In this document: piece by piece, positions 1-12,600 of the stretch
Layout: the number at the start of each line of letters is the position of its first letter
Position numbering within the stretch: position 1 is the stretch's first letter
NCBI RefSeq assembly: GCF_018139145.2
Contig: NC_059500.1
Coordinates: 49,842,663-49,906,662, forward strand
Direction of reading: 5' to 3'
Length of the DNA: 64,000 nt
Source: Gymnogyps californianus
Taxonomy: Eukaryota > Chordata > Aves > Accipitriformes > Cathartidae
The notes under the pieces: model-generated
What the model saw: the letters and a program-made list of their open reading frames with translations, nothing else
What the model was told of the DNA's origin: nothing
Database searches by the model: none
Position numbers and translations under genes: made by a program

Positions 1-490
1 CTCCTGGATGAACCACGCGAGCACTGATGTCTCGGTGCTTGTGGGGATGTAGGCATGAGACAGTCAGTGAATGAAGTCTGTGAGAGAATGAGTGGGAGTT
101 AGTAAAATTAGCTCACTTAAGTATTCTGTAAACATACATCCCCTCCACCACATAAGATGTCATGCTGAATTTTGTTGTGCTGCATTCCCTACACAGACTG
201 CAGGAGACAAAATGGTGTCCAAATGAACATGGTCTCTTAAGTTTTGGAACTGAAACCTTGTGTCACCTTTAAAGCTACTCATTATAAATTGTAGGCGCCT
301 CTGGCAGGCATTTATTTCTTTACATCTTTTAAGCAATGCTGTAGCTTTATTGATACACACCAAAGTTCATGTTCAATTTAATTCTGGGGCGGCCATAAGC
401 AGCACCTCCAGCCTTCAGTCTGATTATTAGCACACAGACCTAGATCACTGTAAGCAGGAGTCTGTCTTGCCTTTTCCTCTTTTATTTTAG
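1..490 (+). other. FREM1: FREM1 intron, 3' part
   Basis: This is sequence upstream of the first recognisable FREM1 exon. It ends in a pyrimidine-rich tract and an AG acceptor at 489-490. No open frame in it resembles FREM1 (the CSPG repeats or Calx-beta domain that precede the lectin domain in the family). It is read as intron; the exon before it lies outside the window. Confidence 0.6.
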
Positions 491-606
491 GAGGTAAGCA
501 TGAAGAAATGTCCCTCTGGATGGAGTCATCATGAGGGCAGCTGCTACTTCCTGGTAGTGAATCACAAGGTCACCTGGAACACTGCTGCTCAGGCTTGCAG
601 AGAACA
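491..606 (+). CDS. FREM1: FREM1 exon, start of C-terminal C-type lectin domain
   Basis: The exon reads in frame from codon 1 and begins EVSMKKCPSGWSHHEGSCYF. It shows the opening of a long-form C-type lectin domain: the extra N-terminal Cys pair (KKCPSGW, GSCYF) and the first core Cys in QACRE. It is bounded by AG at 489-490 and a GTAAGA donor at 607, and ends two bases into a codon. Joined to the exon at 7566 it reads through as [17 protein letters not shown]1 is a secreted basement-membrane protein of the Fras1/Frem family, which forms a complex needed for epidermal adhesion, and it is the family member ending in a lectin domain. The assignment rests on this domain and on its place just upstream of CER1. 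The rest of the protein lies to the left of the window. Confidence 0.9.
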
Positions 607-1108
607 GTAAGAGACTTCTCCAAGCGAATGTGTTTGCTGTGCACTGCTGTTGCCCTAAGCTGAATGCTGCTCTCAAGGCTGAGCTTATTTGGATAAGCCC
701 CACTTTGGTTGTGCTGCACAGCTCCCCAAAAAAATAGAGCAAGCCCTGGGATTCAGACCCAGTGGAGGATAGAAATATTATTAATCTCATGATGTCTCAG
801 GTGGTGATGCTACCTTATTCACAATGTGAATTCCCAAAGCTGTCCATCTGCAGTGAGGACGCTTTCCTAACAGGAGAGTTAGTTTGTGAGAAGAGAAATA
901 GAGCAAAGACTCAGTCTTTCATCCTCTCTGACCCACCAGTTCCTTGGCTCTACCTTCATTTGATATAGTAAGGGTACAGTGTTGCCAGCTCCTGTGTGCC
1001 TCACTGTATGCTTCTGAAGATGCAGCTCTTCAGATTCTGTAACTACTTGAAAACTTTAACATTCAATTTAACAGTAAATTTCTGACTTTTAAGGATAAAT
1101 GAAAGCTA

Positions 1109-1111
1109 ATA

Positions 1112-1148
<37 letters not shown>
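1109..1148. repeat. (AAT)n microsatellite
   Basis: About twelve uninterrupted AAT units lie in the FREM1 intron. The array is simple and probably length-variable. Confidence 0.95.
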
Positions 1149-2599
1149 GTTGTCTCAAAGTAGGAGACAAATAGAAAATCCGCCAGTCTTGCTCTTTGGA
1201 GGCCTGCTTTGTGATTTTGGTTTTAGGAGTGACAGCTTAGGACTGGAAGAAATGCTAGCCATGGTAACATGGAGCTTGCCCTGGGATCATGCATGTTCTG
1301 TACCTTGTGTTGAATTGTGAGCACCAGGCTGAAGACAAAGCTGAACAACAGGAGGGGCTTTAACAGACCTCTCCATTACTCCATGAAATGAAAACTGAAA
1401 CAGGGAAGAGTTGGAGATGAAAGAAAGAGAATATATTCCCTAAGTGGTTGAAGAACATGCAGGAAACATGAAACATGGACAAGCATGCATAACAAACCTT
1501 GATGCGTTCCACTCAGTTATGCCAGACTATGTTGTCTTGGTAACACACAAAAAGAAAGTCTTGGTTCTAATACCTCCCAGCTGATGGAAGTTATTCTTTA
1601 CTAAAATGTAAATGTTACCTGCTTTTGTGAGCTCACCACAAATTTCACATTGTTAATTGGTTTACTTAAAATTTCAGCTCCTGAAATGGTTTTCTATCAC
1701 CTGCTTTTATTTTGTTACTTATCCAAACAAAGCTGTAAGTTGTGAATATTCTAATTTTTTTTTTTCTGAAGGCTTCAAAATTCAGTTGATCCCTTGGGAA
1801 CGTATGTCACTCTGCTGCGAGGTGTTCCCCTTTTCCTAAAAGAGTGTGCTCCTGGTGACCCATATTATTTGTAGGTGGTAACTTCTTGCTGAAGGCTATC
1901 GTGTGCAATGTAGATGTTAAACTGAGTAACAGTAAATTAATCACAGTGTTAAACACCTACACAAAAAGTCAAGGCATATCACTGAATCCACAAGCAAATG
2001 AATCCTCGGGCAGTGATGATTCAATTAATGTCAGACTACCACAGACTAAGGAAGCATTATCCTGGGAAATGGAGTACTCCTGGCCTCCATCTGGAACTGA
2101 TTTACGGAAGTACAACCCCAGGCACACACTTAAAAGTGGTACAGGAAGATAACTTAATAAATTTTATTTTGTGCTTTTGCCCAGCTTCCCCCCGCCCCGG
2201 CGATCGCCACCACCACCATTTGTGGTATTTCTATTATCAATACTTCTGCTGTTGACATTTAAACAGCTGATATTTCCAACAAGCAAATAAAATCAGCGTG
2301 GAGGTCAATCATCAGTTTTTTAATAGATCAAACAAACATTAGGCATTAAATGAAAAGACTAAAATTGACTTTCAGTAAATCAGCCAATTTCACTGAAAAA
2401 TAAGAATCATTTTTATTACCACAAAAATGGCGTTATTTTAAACTTCTATTCAATTTTCTTGCTAGACTTTTTCTATTATAGAGAACAGGAAAAAAGCACA
2501 AGCATTGTTAAAGTTGTTTCAGTAACAGTCTCCAACTAACCAATCTCCTAACCTCTTAGAGAAAACATTGTTATCCTGAGATGATGGATTTGAGACCAA

Positions 2600-3090
2600 G
2601 CTATACAAAAAAGATGTGGACAGCCTGGAGAGGGTCCAGAGAAGGGCCACAAAGATGATCAAAGGACTGGGAAGCCTGCCATATGAGAAAAGGCTGAGAG
2701 AACAGGGTTTGTTCAGCCTTGAGAAAAGAAGGCTTAGGGGAGACCTTATCACCATGTTCCAGTATTTAAAGAGTGGCTACAAAGAAGATGGAGACTCCCT
2801 TTTTACAAGGAGTCACATGGAAAAGATGTACCCATGTAATGGGTACAAGTTATTCCTGGGGAGATTCTGACCAGACACAAGAGGAAAATTTTTCACAATG
2901 AGGACAATCAGCCATTGGAATAATCTCCCCAGGGAAGTGGTGGATTCCCCAACATCAGACACTTCTAAGATTCGGCTGGACAGGGTGCTGGGCCATCTTG
3001 TCTAGACCATGCTTTTGCCAAGAAAGGTTGGACCAGATGATCCTTGAGGTCCCTTCCAACCTGGTATTCTATGATTCTATGATTCTATTC
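2600..3090 (+). mobile_element. CR1 LINE, 5'-truncated 3' end
   Basis: This is the 3' end of a chicken-repeat-1 non-LTR retrotransposon in sense orientation. The last part of ORF2 is visible as residues such as DSLERVQRRATKMIKGLGSL (2616 onward), followed by degraded frames. The short 3' region ends in the diagnostic tail ATTCTATGATTCTATGATTCT at about 3068-3089. CR1 copies in birds are usually cut short at the 5' end, as here. The copy is decayed by stops and frameshifts, so it is an old insertion in the FREM1 intron. The 5' boundary is approximate. Confidence 0.93.
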
Positions 3091-6000
3091 CATCAAAGCA
3101 ATGCTATCAATTTATTGCAGAAACAACTGTTGTCTGGACATAACTATAAGTACATGGGCTTATGCAAACCTATTTGGGCTTCTAATGAGCTTTGACATAC
3201 ATTGCATCCATTTGTTGCAGGTGGCATACCAGCCTTTTCTTCAGTTTCCATGTGCAGGGATAGAAGCAGACACAAAAATGCGCTTGTCTTGATGCAAGCT
3301 GCTGTATGCCATGGTGATAGTGTGGGTGGAAAAAATCTCAGCTAATGGCTGTGAAAATCTTGCACCATTTCTAACCGTTCTCCAATACACTGGAGAGAAA
3401 GATGGTTTAAGAACTCATTCCTCTAGCTGTGTTTTGTATGCATGAAGAGGCCCTTGGCAACATGAAGAGAAGCATCTGGGGGATATTACGGCTGAGTGAT
3501 CCCACAGCAGCCTGATTTAGCAGCAATTTTGGTGATTTATGTTACAGTTCTTGTTTATCCCATAGGAACATGTCCACCCAAGGGCCAGTGCGGCAGGGCT
3601 CACTCACACGTGAGATGGTTTCACTGCTGCCACTGAAGGGACTCTCCACTGGATAGACAGAACCCACAGTTGTGTCTTTTGCTTTGTTAGTCAGATTATA
3701 CCTTAATCTTCTTGAAGTTGAACATTTAATTAGAGCTTAAATATGGTCAGATTTCAGATCCTTTACTGCCAGCTTTGTAACGCAGGGGCTGTTATTTTGT
3801 TTGGTGTTTGTGTATTAGCAGCATGTGGCCTCAGTCCTTGGGAATCACAGGCAGAACCACATCTAAAATAATAGGTTAGATCCTTCGTGATGGCTCAGTG
3901 TTGCCTAGTGCAAAGCAGGATGGACCCTGCTGCCCTCCTCTCCTAATGCTGTGCTAGTTCTGTAAGCGACTGGTTTAACTTATATTATTGCTGGTGACTC
4001 CAGCATAGGGATTCAGGTACCTAGAGTCATTGTAAAGGCCCAGTGTATCTGGTCTGACTTTCAACTGCCACTCTGGAAGTGCAGGGCTCCTGTAAGCTCT
4101 GCATCATGTCTGCCAGCCTCATCTGAATGTTTTGAATACCATGAGGTGTTGTAAGCAACACTAGACACCTATTTCAAGGCACCAGGATTACTCCCTAGGT
4201 GATCAAACAAAAGCCTGGGATAAGCAGAGCCTCTCAGTTACTCCCCCCGCTTCACCGTCAGTATGGTACTACTACAGTATGGAACTACTACAGCAGTTCA
4301 AATTAAATGTCCTCCTGTGCTGTGGAGACATTCATAGCTAGTCAAGTGTGCTTTTGCTGAAGTTAAATTTATCAGAATGGTACAAAGCTCCTTTAAATGT
4401 ATTGGATGATTTAATGGAAAATCAGCAAAGTCTTTGTGTTAAGTGTTTTGCATACAATACTTCAAGGTCAATGGCTACCCAAAATATTTCCTTAATTTGG
4501 GCAACTGCTCTAACATGACGGATGCTCTTGACTTGATAGCAAAAATTTTAAAGCACACAGGAATAATTTCAAATGGACTTGTTCAGCACAGGCACCAGTG
4601 ATGTGTATGCTTTTGGTTTTTTTTTTTTCAATAAGGCATTATGACCCCTTCTCTAGGGTCATTTAAATTAGGAAGTGTTAGATTTACATAACTCCATAAA
4701 TAACATTATCTTGTCATTTCCTGTGTCTGGCGCTCTGCCTAGAGGTACAGTTAGTAGTATTATTGTAGGTGGTATGTTCCTTCAGGACTGTTCTCATTTC
4801 CCTACAATACATCAAAACCTCTGACTAGGTGTAACAATTAGAACGGTTGTTCTCTCTTCAGTCATGTGTGTTTCTCAGGCTGTATTCAGAAAGCACTCCT
4901 ACGGAGAAAAGATTAGATAACGTTATAATTATTGCAGTGCTTTCCTTTCACAGTGCTGAAGTCTCTCCCTGGTACTTGGATTGAAGTAAAAGTCTGAAAC
5001 TGTTGTTGCTCAGACCACCCCTGTATGTCATAAATGATATAGCAGTTACTGATACACATTGATGCTTTTTGTTTTCACATTTTCTAAAACAATTGAAACA
5101 ACAGGAGTAAGCTATGCTTACTTAAAGTAAACAACTTAGTTCCAGGGCTTTGATTGTCCTTAAGCAGAAGCTGGATAAAATGCCCTATTTTTTGTTCTTG
5201 CTCAGCTAGTAGTGATACCACAGAGACTGCTGCCCAAATCTCTTCTTAGCCCCAAGTTTGGTCAGTGGCCAACCACAGTCACTGTGAGGGGAAATGGCAT
5301 CCTGCCACTGAATCAGTTACCCTGGGTGAACACCCTGAATTAACTGAGCCTGCTTCCCTGGACTTTTTGTCTGCGGAAGATGGAGTACCAAACTTTCCAA
5401 GTGCTTCTGTCAGTGTAACAGCTTTGTTCCTGGTTCACTGGAGATTCAGTGCCTGGTAGATGGGCCCAGAAGTGTGGAAGCGTGTCACCCTTGGGACATA
5501 CAGGCATCAACACCATGCCTGAAGCTTTACCGTAATGAGAAGCACAGACAAAGCCTCTGCTGGGAGCTTCACTGGCTGAAGTTTTGGGAGCCTGTACCAT
5601 AAGTGAGTGCACAATCCTGTCCCCTACCAGACAGTTGCCACTTTGTGCTCGGACAGTGTGCCATTTGTAAAGTCATGATCAATGTTTCTGAGGCCATCCT
5701 GCCACACCTCTACCTGAGGAGACTGTACACACATGTCAACAACATCCTTTACACTTGTTCTCTGGCAGCCCCTGAACGTAGGGGACCCTTGATGGGACTT
5801 ATGTTACTGTGCAGTGCCTGGTCTAGGGCAGCCATGATTACACAGACTGAGGGCTAACGCTCAGCTGTCCTGCAGGCCTTGGCAGACCCACCGTGCAAAG
5901 CGGAGCAGAGGGCGAATCCTCTGCTGCTTTGGTTGACTGCAGGGATAATGGAGGAGGCCATTGCAGCAGGAGCATCCCATCAGCATTACAATTAATTTGT

Positions 6001-7565
6001 TCCATAACCCTGTGTGCCCAGATTAAGGAATGGTCCAGATTTAGTGCAGTAGGGACTGTGCAGAATATTGTGGGCTACTAGTTTGAATTCCTCCTGATGT
6101 AAAATTTGCCTGCTTCCCTATCTTGTGTGGTGTTATATGGCATCCACGGGATCAGTACTGTTAGGAAAGATACAAGGCAGCAAACAGGAATGGAGCTCCA
6201 GGCATGGGTCTCTAACTGGGCAGCAGGCCTGGGGGTGGGCTTGCACCCCAAGGTCTGTTCATGGTCTCCATAGTGGATTCAAGTCTGCCATGCCACTCTT
6301 GAACTCCGGTGGTTGTCCCAGCCCTTAAGGACAGTCTTTACCTCCTTTGGAGCAATACTGATTTTTTGTCTCCATTTTCTGGCAACAGTCATGAAATTAG
6401 CAAAATTGTCATAATGCCATTGACTTATTCTGCTGCTAGAAAAATTTTGGGCTCTCTTAAAACGTGTTTTGATGAGCAGTGTTGTTTGCGTGGGCCCTAT
6501 CAAGCATCACCCAGGATGTTCTGGGAGGCCGAAGGGATTGGCATCACTGTTAGACTGAGTGGCAGTCAGAAATATGGGACAACAGAAGTGACAGAGGCTC
6601 AGCATCGAAGAGGGAAGGCAACAGCAGCTGTGACAGGTAAAAAGGTGACATGGTATCAAGGCAGGCAAAAAGATGGATAAATAAGAAAGTGAAGCCACTG
6701 ATGGCTGACAGTTCCTGGCAAATGTGAAGGATGCCATTTGTCTCTTAACGCTTCAGGATTTAGCCTGATCTCTAAACGGCTTAAGAGCAGCCTGCTGGTG
6801 CTTGCATGCTTGGTACTAGTTGGAAGACTTCACAGTGGCAAGGCCACTCAGTGGCTAGGGTTGGCAAGTCCTCCTATGGGGCTGGCATACTTTAAGTACA
6901 AACACAGAGCAGAGCTTATGCATTGGTTTCATTGTGAAATAGTCTGGTTAATACACGCCACAACTGCTCTCTGATCTGAACTAAATGTGTAGTCATTGCA
7001 GACAACCCAACATTACCTCTCAGAACCACACTACCACTCTAAGCCAGACCCCTAAATTACATGCACTTAGTTCTGTTTTGAAACATGGCAAGGATTTTAA
7101 CTGTGTTATTCAAAGCTTTAGTTTTGTCAGAACACAATTTTAAAAAGATATAGTCTGCTCTACTACCAAATGGGTGAAGCTGTTTCTTTCAGTGGCTTGG
7201 ATTTTAGTGCAGGCAGATTATTATTTTAAAGAAAAGAATGTATCAATGATTGTGGCAATGGTTTAAAACACAGTTTGTGAGTATGAGGTACACATTTCCT
7301 GTATATATTTCTTTCAGTTGCCTAGCTGATTTAATTTTTCTGTTAGAAAAATCAGACTAGGACTTTGGTTCCTCTCCAAGTAATCCAGAATTTTAAGACT
7401 TTATCTTCATGTAATTATTCTTTCATGCCAGTAGGTAATGGTTTTCCTGTGAAATGTTATTTATATGCTTTATACTAGAATCAGTGCCCCTTGTTGGTAA
7501 GTCGATGGGAGCTGTCTGTCACTCTGTGGAATGCTAATTACTCTGTCCTGTCTCCTTGAGCCTAG

Positions 7566-7651
7566 ATACCTGGGGAATCTAGCAAGCGTGGTTAATGAAC
7601 AACACATGCAGTGGCTGTGGGACTTCAGTGGGAGGAAGCCCTTTTGGATAG
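7566..7651 (+). CDS. FREM1: FREM1 exon, middle of C-type lectin domain
   Basis: This 86-base exon encodes [20 protein letters not shown] and then [10 protein letters not shown]. These are the LASV strand, the helix and the WIG core motif typical of C-type lectin folds. The acceptor is CCTAG at 7561-7565. The 3' boundary is ATAG followed by GCAAGT, so the intron starts with GC rather than GT. Only this junction keeps the frame: joining after 7651 gives WIGLNDQVNPG with the next exon. The alternative GT three bases further on would bring an immediate stop. Confidence 0.9.
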
Positions 7652-9048
7652 GCAAGTACCTCAGCTGCCAGTGCCCTCTGAGGATTACAGTTCCTGTGCA
7701 CCTTGGAAAACAGAAACTGCCACAGCAATTCCAGACCAGTTTTCAAATGTTGCATTGTCCTCAACTTTCCACTGCATTTATTATTTCAGAGCAAGGCATA
7801 AACTGAAAGCCATAATTTACCTGGCTAATTTTCTAAGTCTTTATCAAAAAGAAGAGTTTATCACATTGCCTATTGTTGGATTGTTTTTGCCTTGAAACCT
7901 TTCCCATTTTAATACTAGCTGGTAAAATAAGTTCTAGTGGAGCTCCTGCTCTCTTGTTTATCTCACCTTTCTTTTGACTGTTACTTTATTTATTTCTAAT
8001 TTATCTTTTTTTAAACTTTAAATAATTATTTATGTTACTGCTAATTTAATGGTGTCATCTTGTATCAGAAATCTTGTGAATTAATTAGATGATCAGCTAA
8101 AGAAGATTTCATCATATCATTTTAGATTTAGTTATTTCTTATTATGCACCTTTCATTGCATGAGAAATGGAAAGAACTCAGTTGGGCCTTCTCTGTACCT
8201 CCTGATCCCTTTCTCTGAATGACTGCCTTAGCTTATGGACTCGTGCTATTGCTTTCTTCTAACCCTTCTTGTTTCTGCTATACTGTCCACATTTTAGGTT
8301 CTCTTTTCCAATTGTGAACTGCAATTTTCAGCTCTTAGTAATTTTGTGAGATAGGTTTACTAGCTATACTAAATTAACTTTAAAAACTACAGTTAGTTTG
8401 GGATCATGTTTAATGGTATCATGATTCTGTAAACCTGAGAGAAATAAACTGCTTTGATAAGAATAAAGACTGCAAGACCGTTGTGTCAATTTGCTGATCT
8501 TGGTCTCTTCTAGCTAACAAGACAGGTCATGTCTGAAAATATGCCACCCGTGTTGGTCTTAGTAACTCAGAGTCTAAGTGAAAAGATGTGTTTTAGGTTG
8601 TATTAATTAACACAACCTAATTTTACAACTGTTAATTTCAACAGTGTAAACAAGGTCTACAAAGATCTGCAGGATTTTATTTTCAGAAGGAACCTGAAGG
8701 CATCTGAGGCTGCCCAGACTTGAATACAACATTCTGCTTGGCATCTTAAATGTCAAAAGAGAAACCTGGGAGGTGATAGACATGCAATAGATGGAAAGAG
8801 AGAAAACATTTTACACAGGCAATAATGCAGAAAAGTATATTTTCCCTTATTCAGATGGCACTAATTGATTCAGATGGCCTTATGAAATATTAAATTGTAT
8901 TTTACTTGTAATCTTCCAGATGTTTTTTTTTCTCTCAGCACAATATTGTATGCATTTTTTAACAAAGGGGCAGAACAACATGCTTCTGTTGGCAGCAGGC
9001 TCCAGAGACGATAAACATTACTGATTTGGTCTTACCGATTTCACACAG
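7652..9048 (+). other. FREM1: FREM1 last intron, GC-AG type
   Basis: The donor is GCAAGT at 7652 and the acceptor is TTTCACACAG ending at 9048. The sequence is AT-rich and holds a 28-base palindrome at 8593-8620. I recognise no gene or mobile element in it. Confidence 0.85.
8593..8620. repeat. Near-perfect 28-base palindrome
   Basis: The arms TTAGGTTGT and ACAACCTAA flank a central TTAATTAA, so 13 of 14 base pairs match; the exception is the A/C pair beside the centre. It sits in the last FREM1 intron and its function is unknown. Confidence 0.85.
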
Positions 9049-9248
9049 GCTTGAATGACCAAGTCAATCCTGGACGTTGGGAGTGGAATGGAGGAGAACC
9101 TGTAACCTACATAAACTGGAGAAGAGGCTCCTACCACTTTCCAAAGAGAGGAAGAAATTGTGTATTGGTGCAGAAGCGAGGAAAATGGCAAGCAACTGAC
9201 TGCAGGAAGGTCAAACGGAACAGCTACATATGTTCAAGAAAGCTGTAA
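9049..9248 (+). CDS. FREM1: FREM1 terminal exon, end of lectin domain
   Basis: This is the last exon of FREM1. It begins with two bases that complete a Gly codon, continues LNDQVNPGRWEWNGGEPVTY, and ends in NSYICSRKL followed by TAA. The core disulphide Cys residues are in NCVLV, ATDCRK and YICSR. With the two upstream exons this gives about 133 residues and a complete long-form C-type lectin domain. The usual calcium/sugar motifs are altered: GEPV stands where EPN or QPD would be expected, and no WND is present before the TDC cysteine. Calcium-dependent sugar binding is therefore doubtful (inference). Confidence 0.93.
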
Positions 9249-9665
9249 AGAATGGAGGATGCCTGTGAAAGCATGTGGACATTCATGTTGTTTCAGTTTT
9301 ATTTATCTGCAGACATGTGCAGTTAGAAAACTGTCCTAACTATCAGCAAGTTTTATTTCATATGCTGCCAGAGGTGCAGATGTGTTGGACTCTAACCAAG
9401 GAATAGAGGTCAGTTGCAAAGATTAAGTCCAGGTTCTGGTTTTGAACTCTCCCTAAAGACTTTGATCTGTCACTTACTCGTATGTATTTTTACACCAGAG
9501 AGCTAGGCCTGAAGGCTTTCATCACATTTCTGCATAAAAATACTTTTTTTTTTTTAAAAAAAGAAAGTAGCACATCAGTTGATTTGCTTCGCTCTTAAGG
9601 AGGGTTTGTGAATTGGGTGTTGCTTGAATTCATTTGCAATAAAAACTGCAGTTTTACCCTGCAGT
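9249..9665 (+). other. FREM1: FREM1 3' UTR
   Basis: This is noncoding sequence after the FREM1 stop codon. A canonical AATAAA at 9638-9643 would place the cleavage site about 15-25 bases later. The end coordinate is inferred from that signal. Confidence 0.65.
9638..9643 (+). terminator. FREM1: FREM1 polyadenylation signal AATAAA
   Basis: This is a canonical hexamer about 390 bases after the FREM1 stop codon. It is the first AATAAA downstream of that stop. Confidence 0.65.
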
Positions 9666-12600
9666 CACAAAAAGAGGAAGACTGCTTGGGGTGGAAATGA
9701 GGGCAGACTCTGCTGGCTAAAAACAGGTCCCCTTGGGTGACAAGAGTTTATGTCAGGAGACTGGGGCTTCTTTGGTGGATGCCCTAGTACAATGTCTTAC
9801 GAAAATACCAACAGCAGGATTTAGTGACAGAGTACCAACAGGAGCAAAGCCTTGTATTTCTTTTTCTACCTCCCAAGGCCAGACTCAGATCCTAATGGAT
9901 CTGCTCACACAAAGCTGCATATTGTTTCACGTTCCTAACCAAAATTGTTCAATGTTTTTTGGAGCTGCAGGTCGGTGCTGTAATTTTTAGTGTAATTAAA
10001 TAATGGGACCTCTATAAATCTAATGCTATATCAAAGGATGATTAACACAAAAAAATTAATACTGAAGCTTAATCCTAGAATATCATCTTGGGATATTCAG
10101 TGATACATGAACATCAATGGGATTTATATGTGTTTATAAACCAATGTAATCGTGAGACATCTTTTGTACTAAAGCAGCTATGGCTTTTGAAAAGTATTAA
10201 TCTAAGTCCTTATTAGGGATTTGAGGTTTTTAAAAATAATAATTAAAAATCCAGATTTAGTTCTGAAAAAGGCTTAAAAATCAACATTTAATATGAAAAA
10301 ACAGCTGCCCGTAACTTAACTTTAACGTATTTTAAATACATGCAGTTGCAATGTTACCATTTTGTAACGTCATAGTAAATTTATATTTGACCTGTCAAAA
10401 ATCCTGCTTTAGGACCTTCTTACTGCCAGCCTTAAAATTAAAAAAAGAAACAAGTCATAAGCTTCCTAAAAAAAAAATATTAAAGCTCCTCTCAAACCCT
10501 CCTTCTGCCCACGATGAGTGTGTGACAGTTGGTGTGGCACTGAGTAGGGTGAATTTGCCCTGTACCTTACGAACTCTCATCCCTCCCATCTGCCTGCCTG
10601 CTGCCAGCAGCCAGTTCTCCCCTTGCCCCCTATCAGCTCGTCTATTCGGCCAGCCTCTGGATCGATTGCATCCGTACACTATTTGCACCAGAGGTGCAAA
10701 ACCTCCTTCTGGGGTTCCTCACACCAATTTCTGAGTCCTGCGAAGGACAGATGCAGCAGAATCACCTCTCCCCTCTGGGCTGAGGGACACTGTTTCAGGG
10801 ATTATTTATCCCTCCTCCTTACCTTTGGCATGCGTGGGTTATTTATCCTTCCTCCTTGCCTGTGACATGTTAAGTGAATACACATGTGAGTAGCTGGACA
10901 GTCTTTGTATATAGGAGAGAACCTTTCTGAAAGGACTCTTGCAGATAAGCATGAGTGCATTGCAAAATTAGAGTAAAATATTGGGGACAGAACCTCCTCA
11001 CCCTTATTGTTGGTATCAACAGATATAGAGAAAAGTATTTCCAGGATTTCTTTTTTTTGTCAGGGTAATCTTTATGCCAAGCTTCTAGACACTTTTGCTA
11101 GATGCTAACACTTTTGCTTAAGGAGTTTTCTAGATCAACATAGATAGGCTAATTGTTTCAAGAACTCCCCAAACCGACTACCCCTTAGTACCCATCTAGA
11201 CCTGGTTTTATTTCTGACAGTTTTCACTGCAAAAAAAATTAGGATCTAAAAAAGCACTCTTGGGTTCTCTTGCTGTTGTGTTCTGGAATTCCAGGGAAAA
11301 TTTACTAAGAGAGCTTGATTAGACATAAACTTTTATATATTTAGGGCCTTCTTTTTATAAAAACTGCTTGTTTATTGGTGCTATCTTGATAAAGCCTGTC
11401 AAGATTATTTAAATATCTCTCCTAATTATTTAATAAATGAATGACATCAACAGAGGGAATTTTGACCGAGGTGCTTGTTACTTGATCAGTAAGTAGTAAA
11501 TGACTCATACCTAGTCTGAGACAACAGTGATCTCGGAGGTTTCCTTTTTTGAGAAGAGGGGATAATTTCCCTCTTCTGTATTTCATTTGAACTACTTTAA
11601 AGTGATTTCAGTACACAATAGACTGTTAGTTGTGCAAACGGTATGTGTGTACTGGTTTCATTAGATCTCATACAATACACTAATGAAGCTAAAATTGTTA
11701 TATTGCAGTGCAAGGATATTTCTGCCCTGAAAGGCTGCTGAATTGTTTTTCAATACAATGAACTGTTCCAAACTTTATTCATAAATTTTAATTTTTCTGT
11801 CCTTAAAAATGAAGTATTTTTTCATAGATTTTTACAGCTTTTATTAGAATACTGGAGTCCAAAGAATACATCATACTCAAATCAGGAAAAGCACAAATAA
11901 ATCAGTTTTTCTGTTGCCATAGGAAGTTGTTGTCTCTAAGAGGTTTAGTAAAGGAAAGGCCTAAAATCCTGAGAAGTTACTGGGAATTTTTCCAGTCTTC
12001 ATTACTTTTGAATTAAACTCTGAGTAAACTCAGGGGAAAATCAGTATTCAGAGGATCAGCATCAGCAGGGGAATTTCAATTGAAAGTAAGAACAAGGAGC
12101 ATGTAAATGCTGGTGTTCACCTATGGATGCCACACTTTCTGGATAAACAAAGGATTTATTTCACCAGAAGTATCCATATACCTTTTAAGAGCAACAGAAC
12201 CAAGACGCAACAGCTCGGGGAAAAGAACCCAGCAGTTAGCCTAGATTTCTACAAAGGGATGGGCAACGTGAGCTCTTTGTGCGCCTGTTGCTTTTAACCA
12301 CCTTCTCTCCCTGTCAAGTATCTTTTAAATCTGTTGACCAATTTCAAACAAATTTGACAGAGAAAAGTAGTTGACTCGAAGACAAAGATTATGAAAAAAA
12401 TGGATAGGCAACTGGCCACAGGAGCACTTCTTCCAAATCAAAATATTCTAAAACATTTGTGTTGTTATTAACTTCACGGAAATGAAGTTTTTAATCTGAA
12501 AAAAATCAGAAAAGTTTTCCAGATCTCTTTTGTACACACTGAAACTTATTGAATGCCTTCAAGTCTTTGTTCACTCATTGTAAAATTATAAAAATAGCTT

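Larger units (their letters stand above)
607..7565 (+). other. FREM1: FREM1 intron (about 7 kb)
   Basis: This intron runs from a GTAAGA donor to a CCTAG acceptor and lies in phase 2. It contains an (AAT)n microsatellite and a CR1 3' end, listed separately. The open frames at 5.2-6.7 kb overlap each other on both strands, have no recognisable domains, and are treated as noise. I see nothing else in it. Confidence 0.85.

Noticed and set aside
1886..2152. 88-residue open frame in the FREM1 intron, considered as an extra exon
   Set aside because: Inserting it between the lectin exons at 491 and 7566 would break a continuous C-type lectin fold, and no matching splice phases were found.
5265..6680. 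Dense set of short open frames on both strands with slightly higher GC
   Set aside because: Considered as a decayed retroelement or pseudogene, but I recognised no transposon motif, tail or protein family.
7531..7895. Overlapping plus-strand frames extending the FREM1 middle exon past 7651
   Set aside because: Only 7566-7651 shows lectin-domain sequence. Beyond the GC donor the reading resembles intron and the domain continues at 9049.
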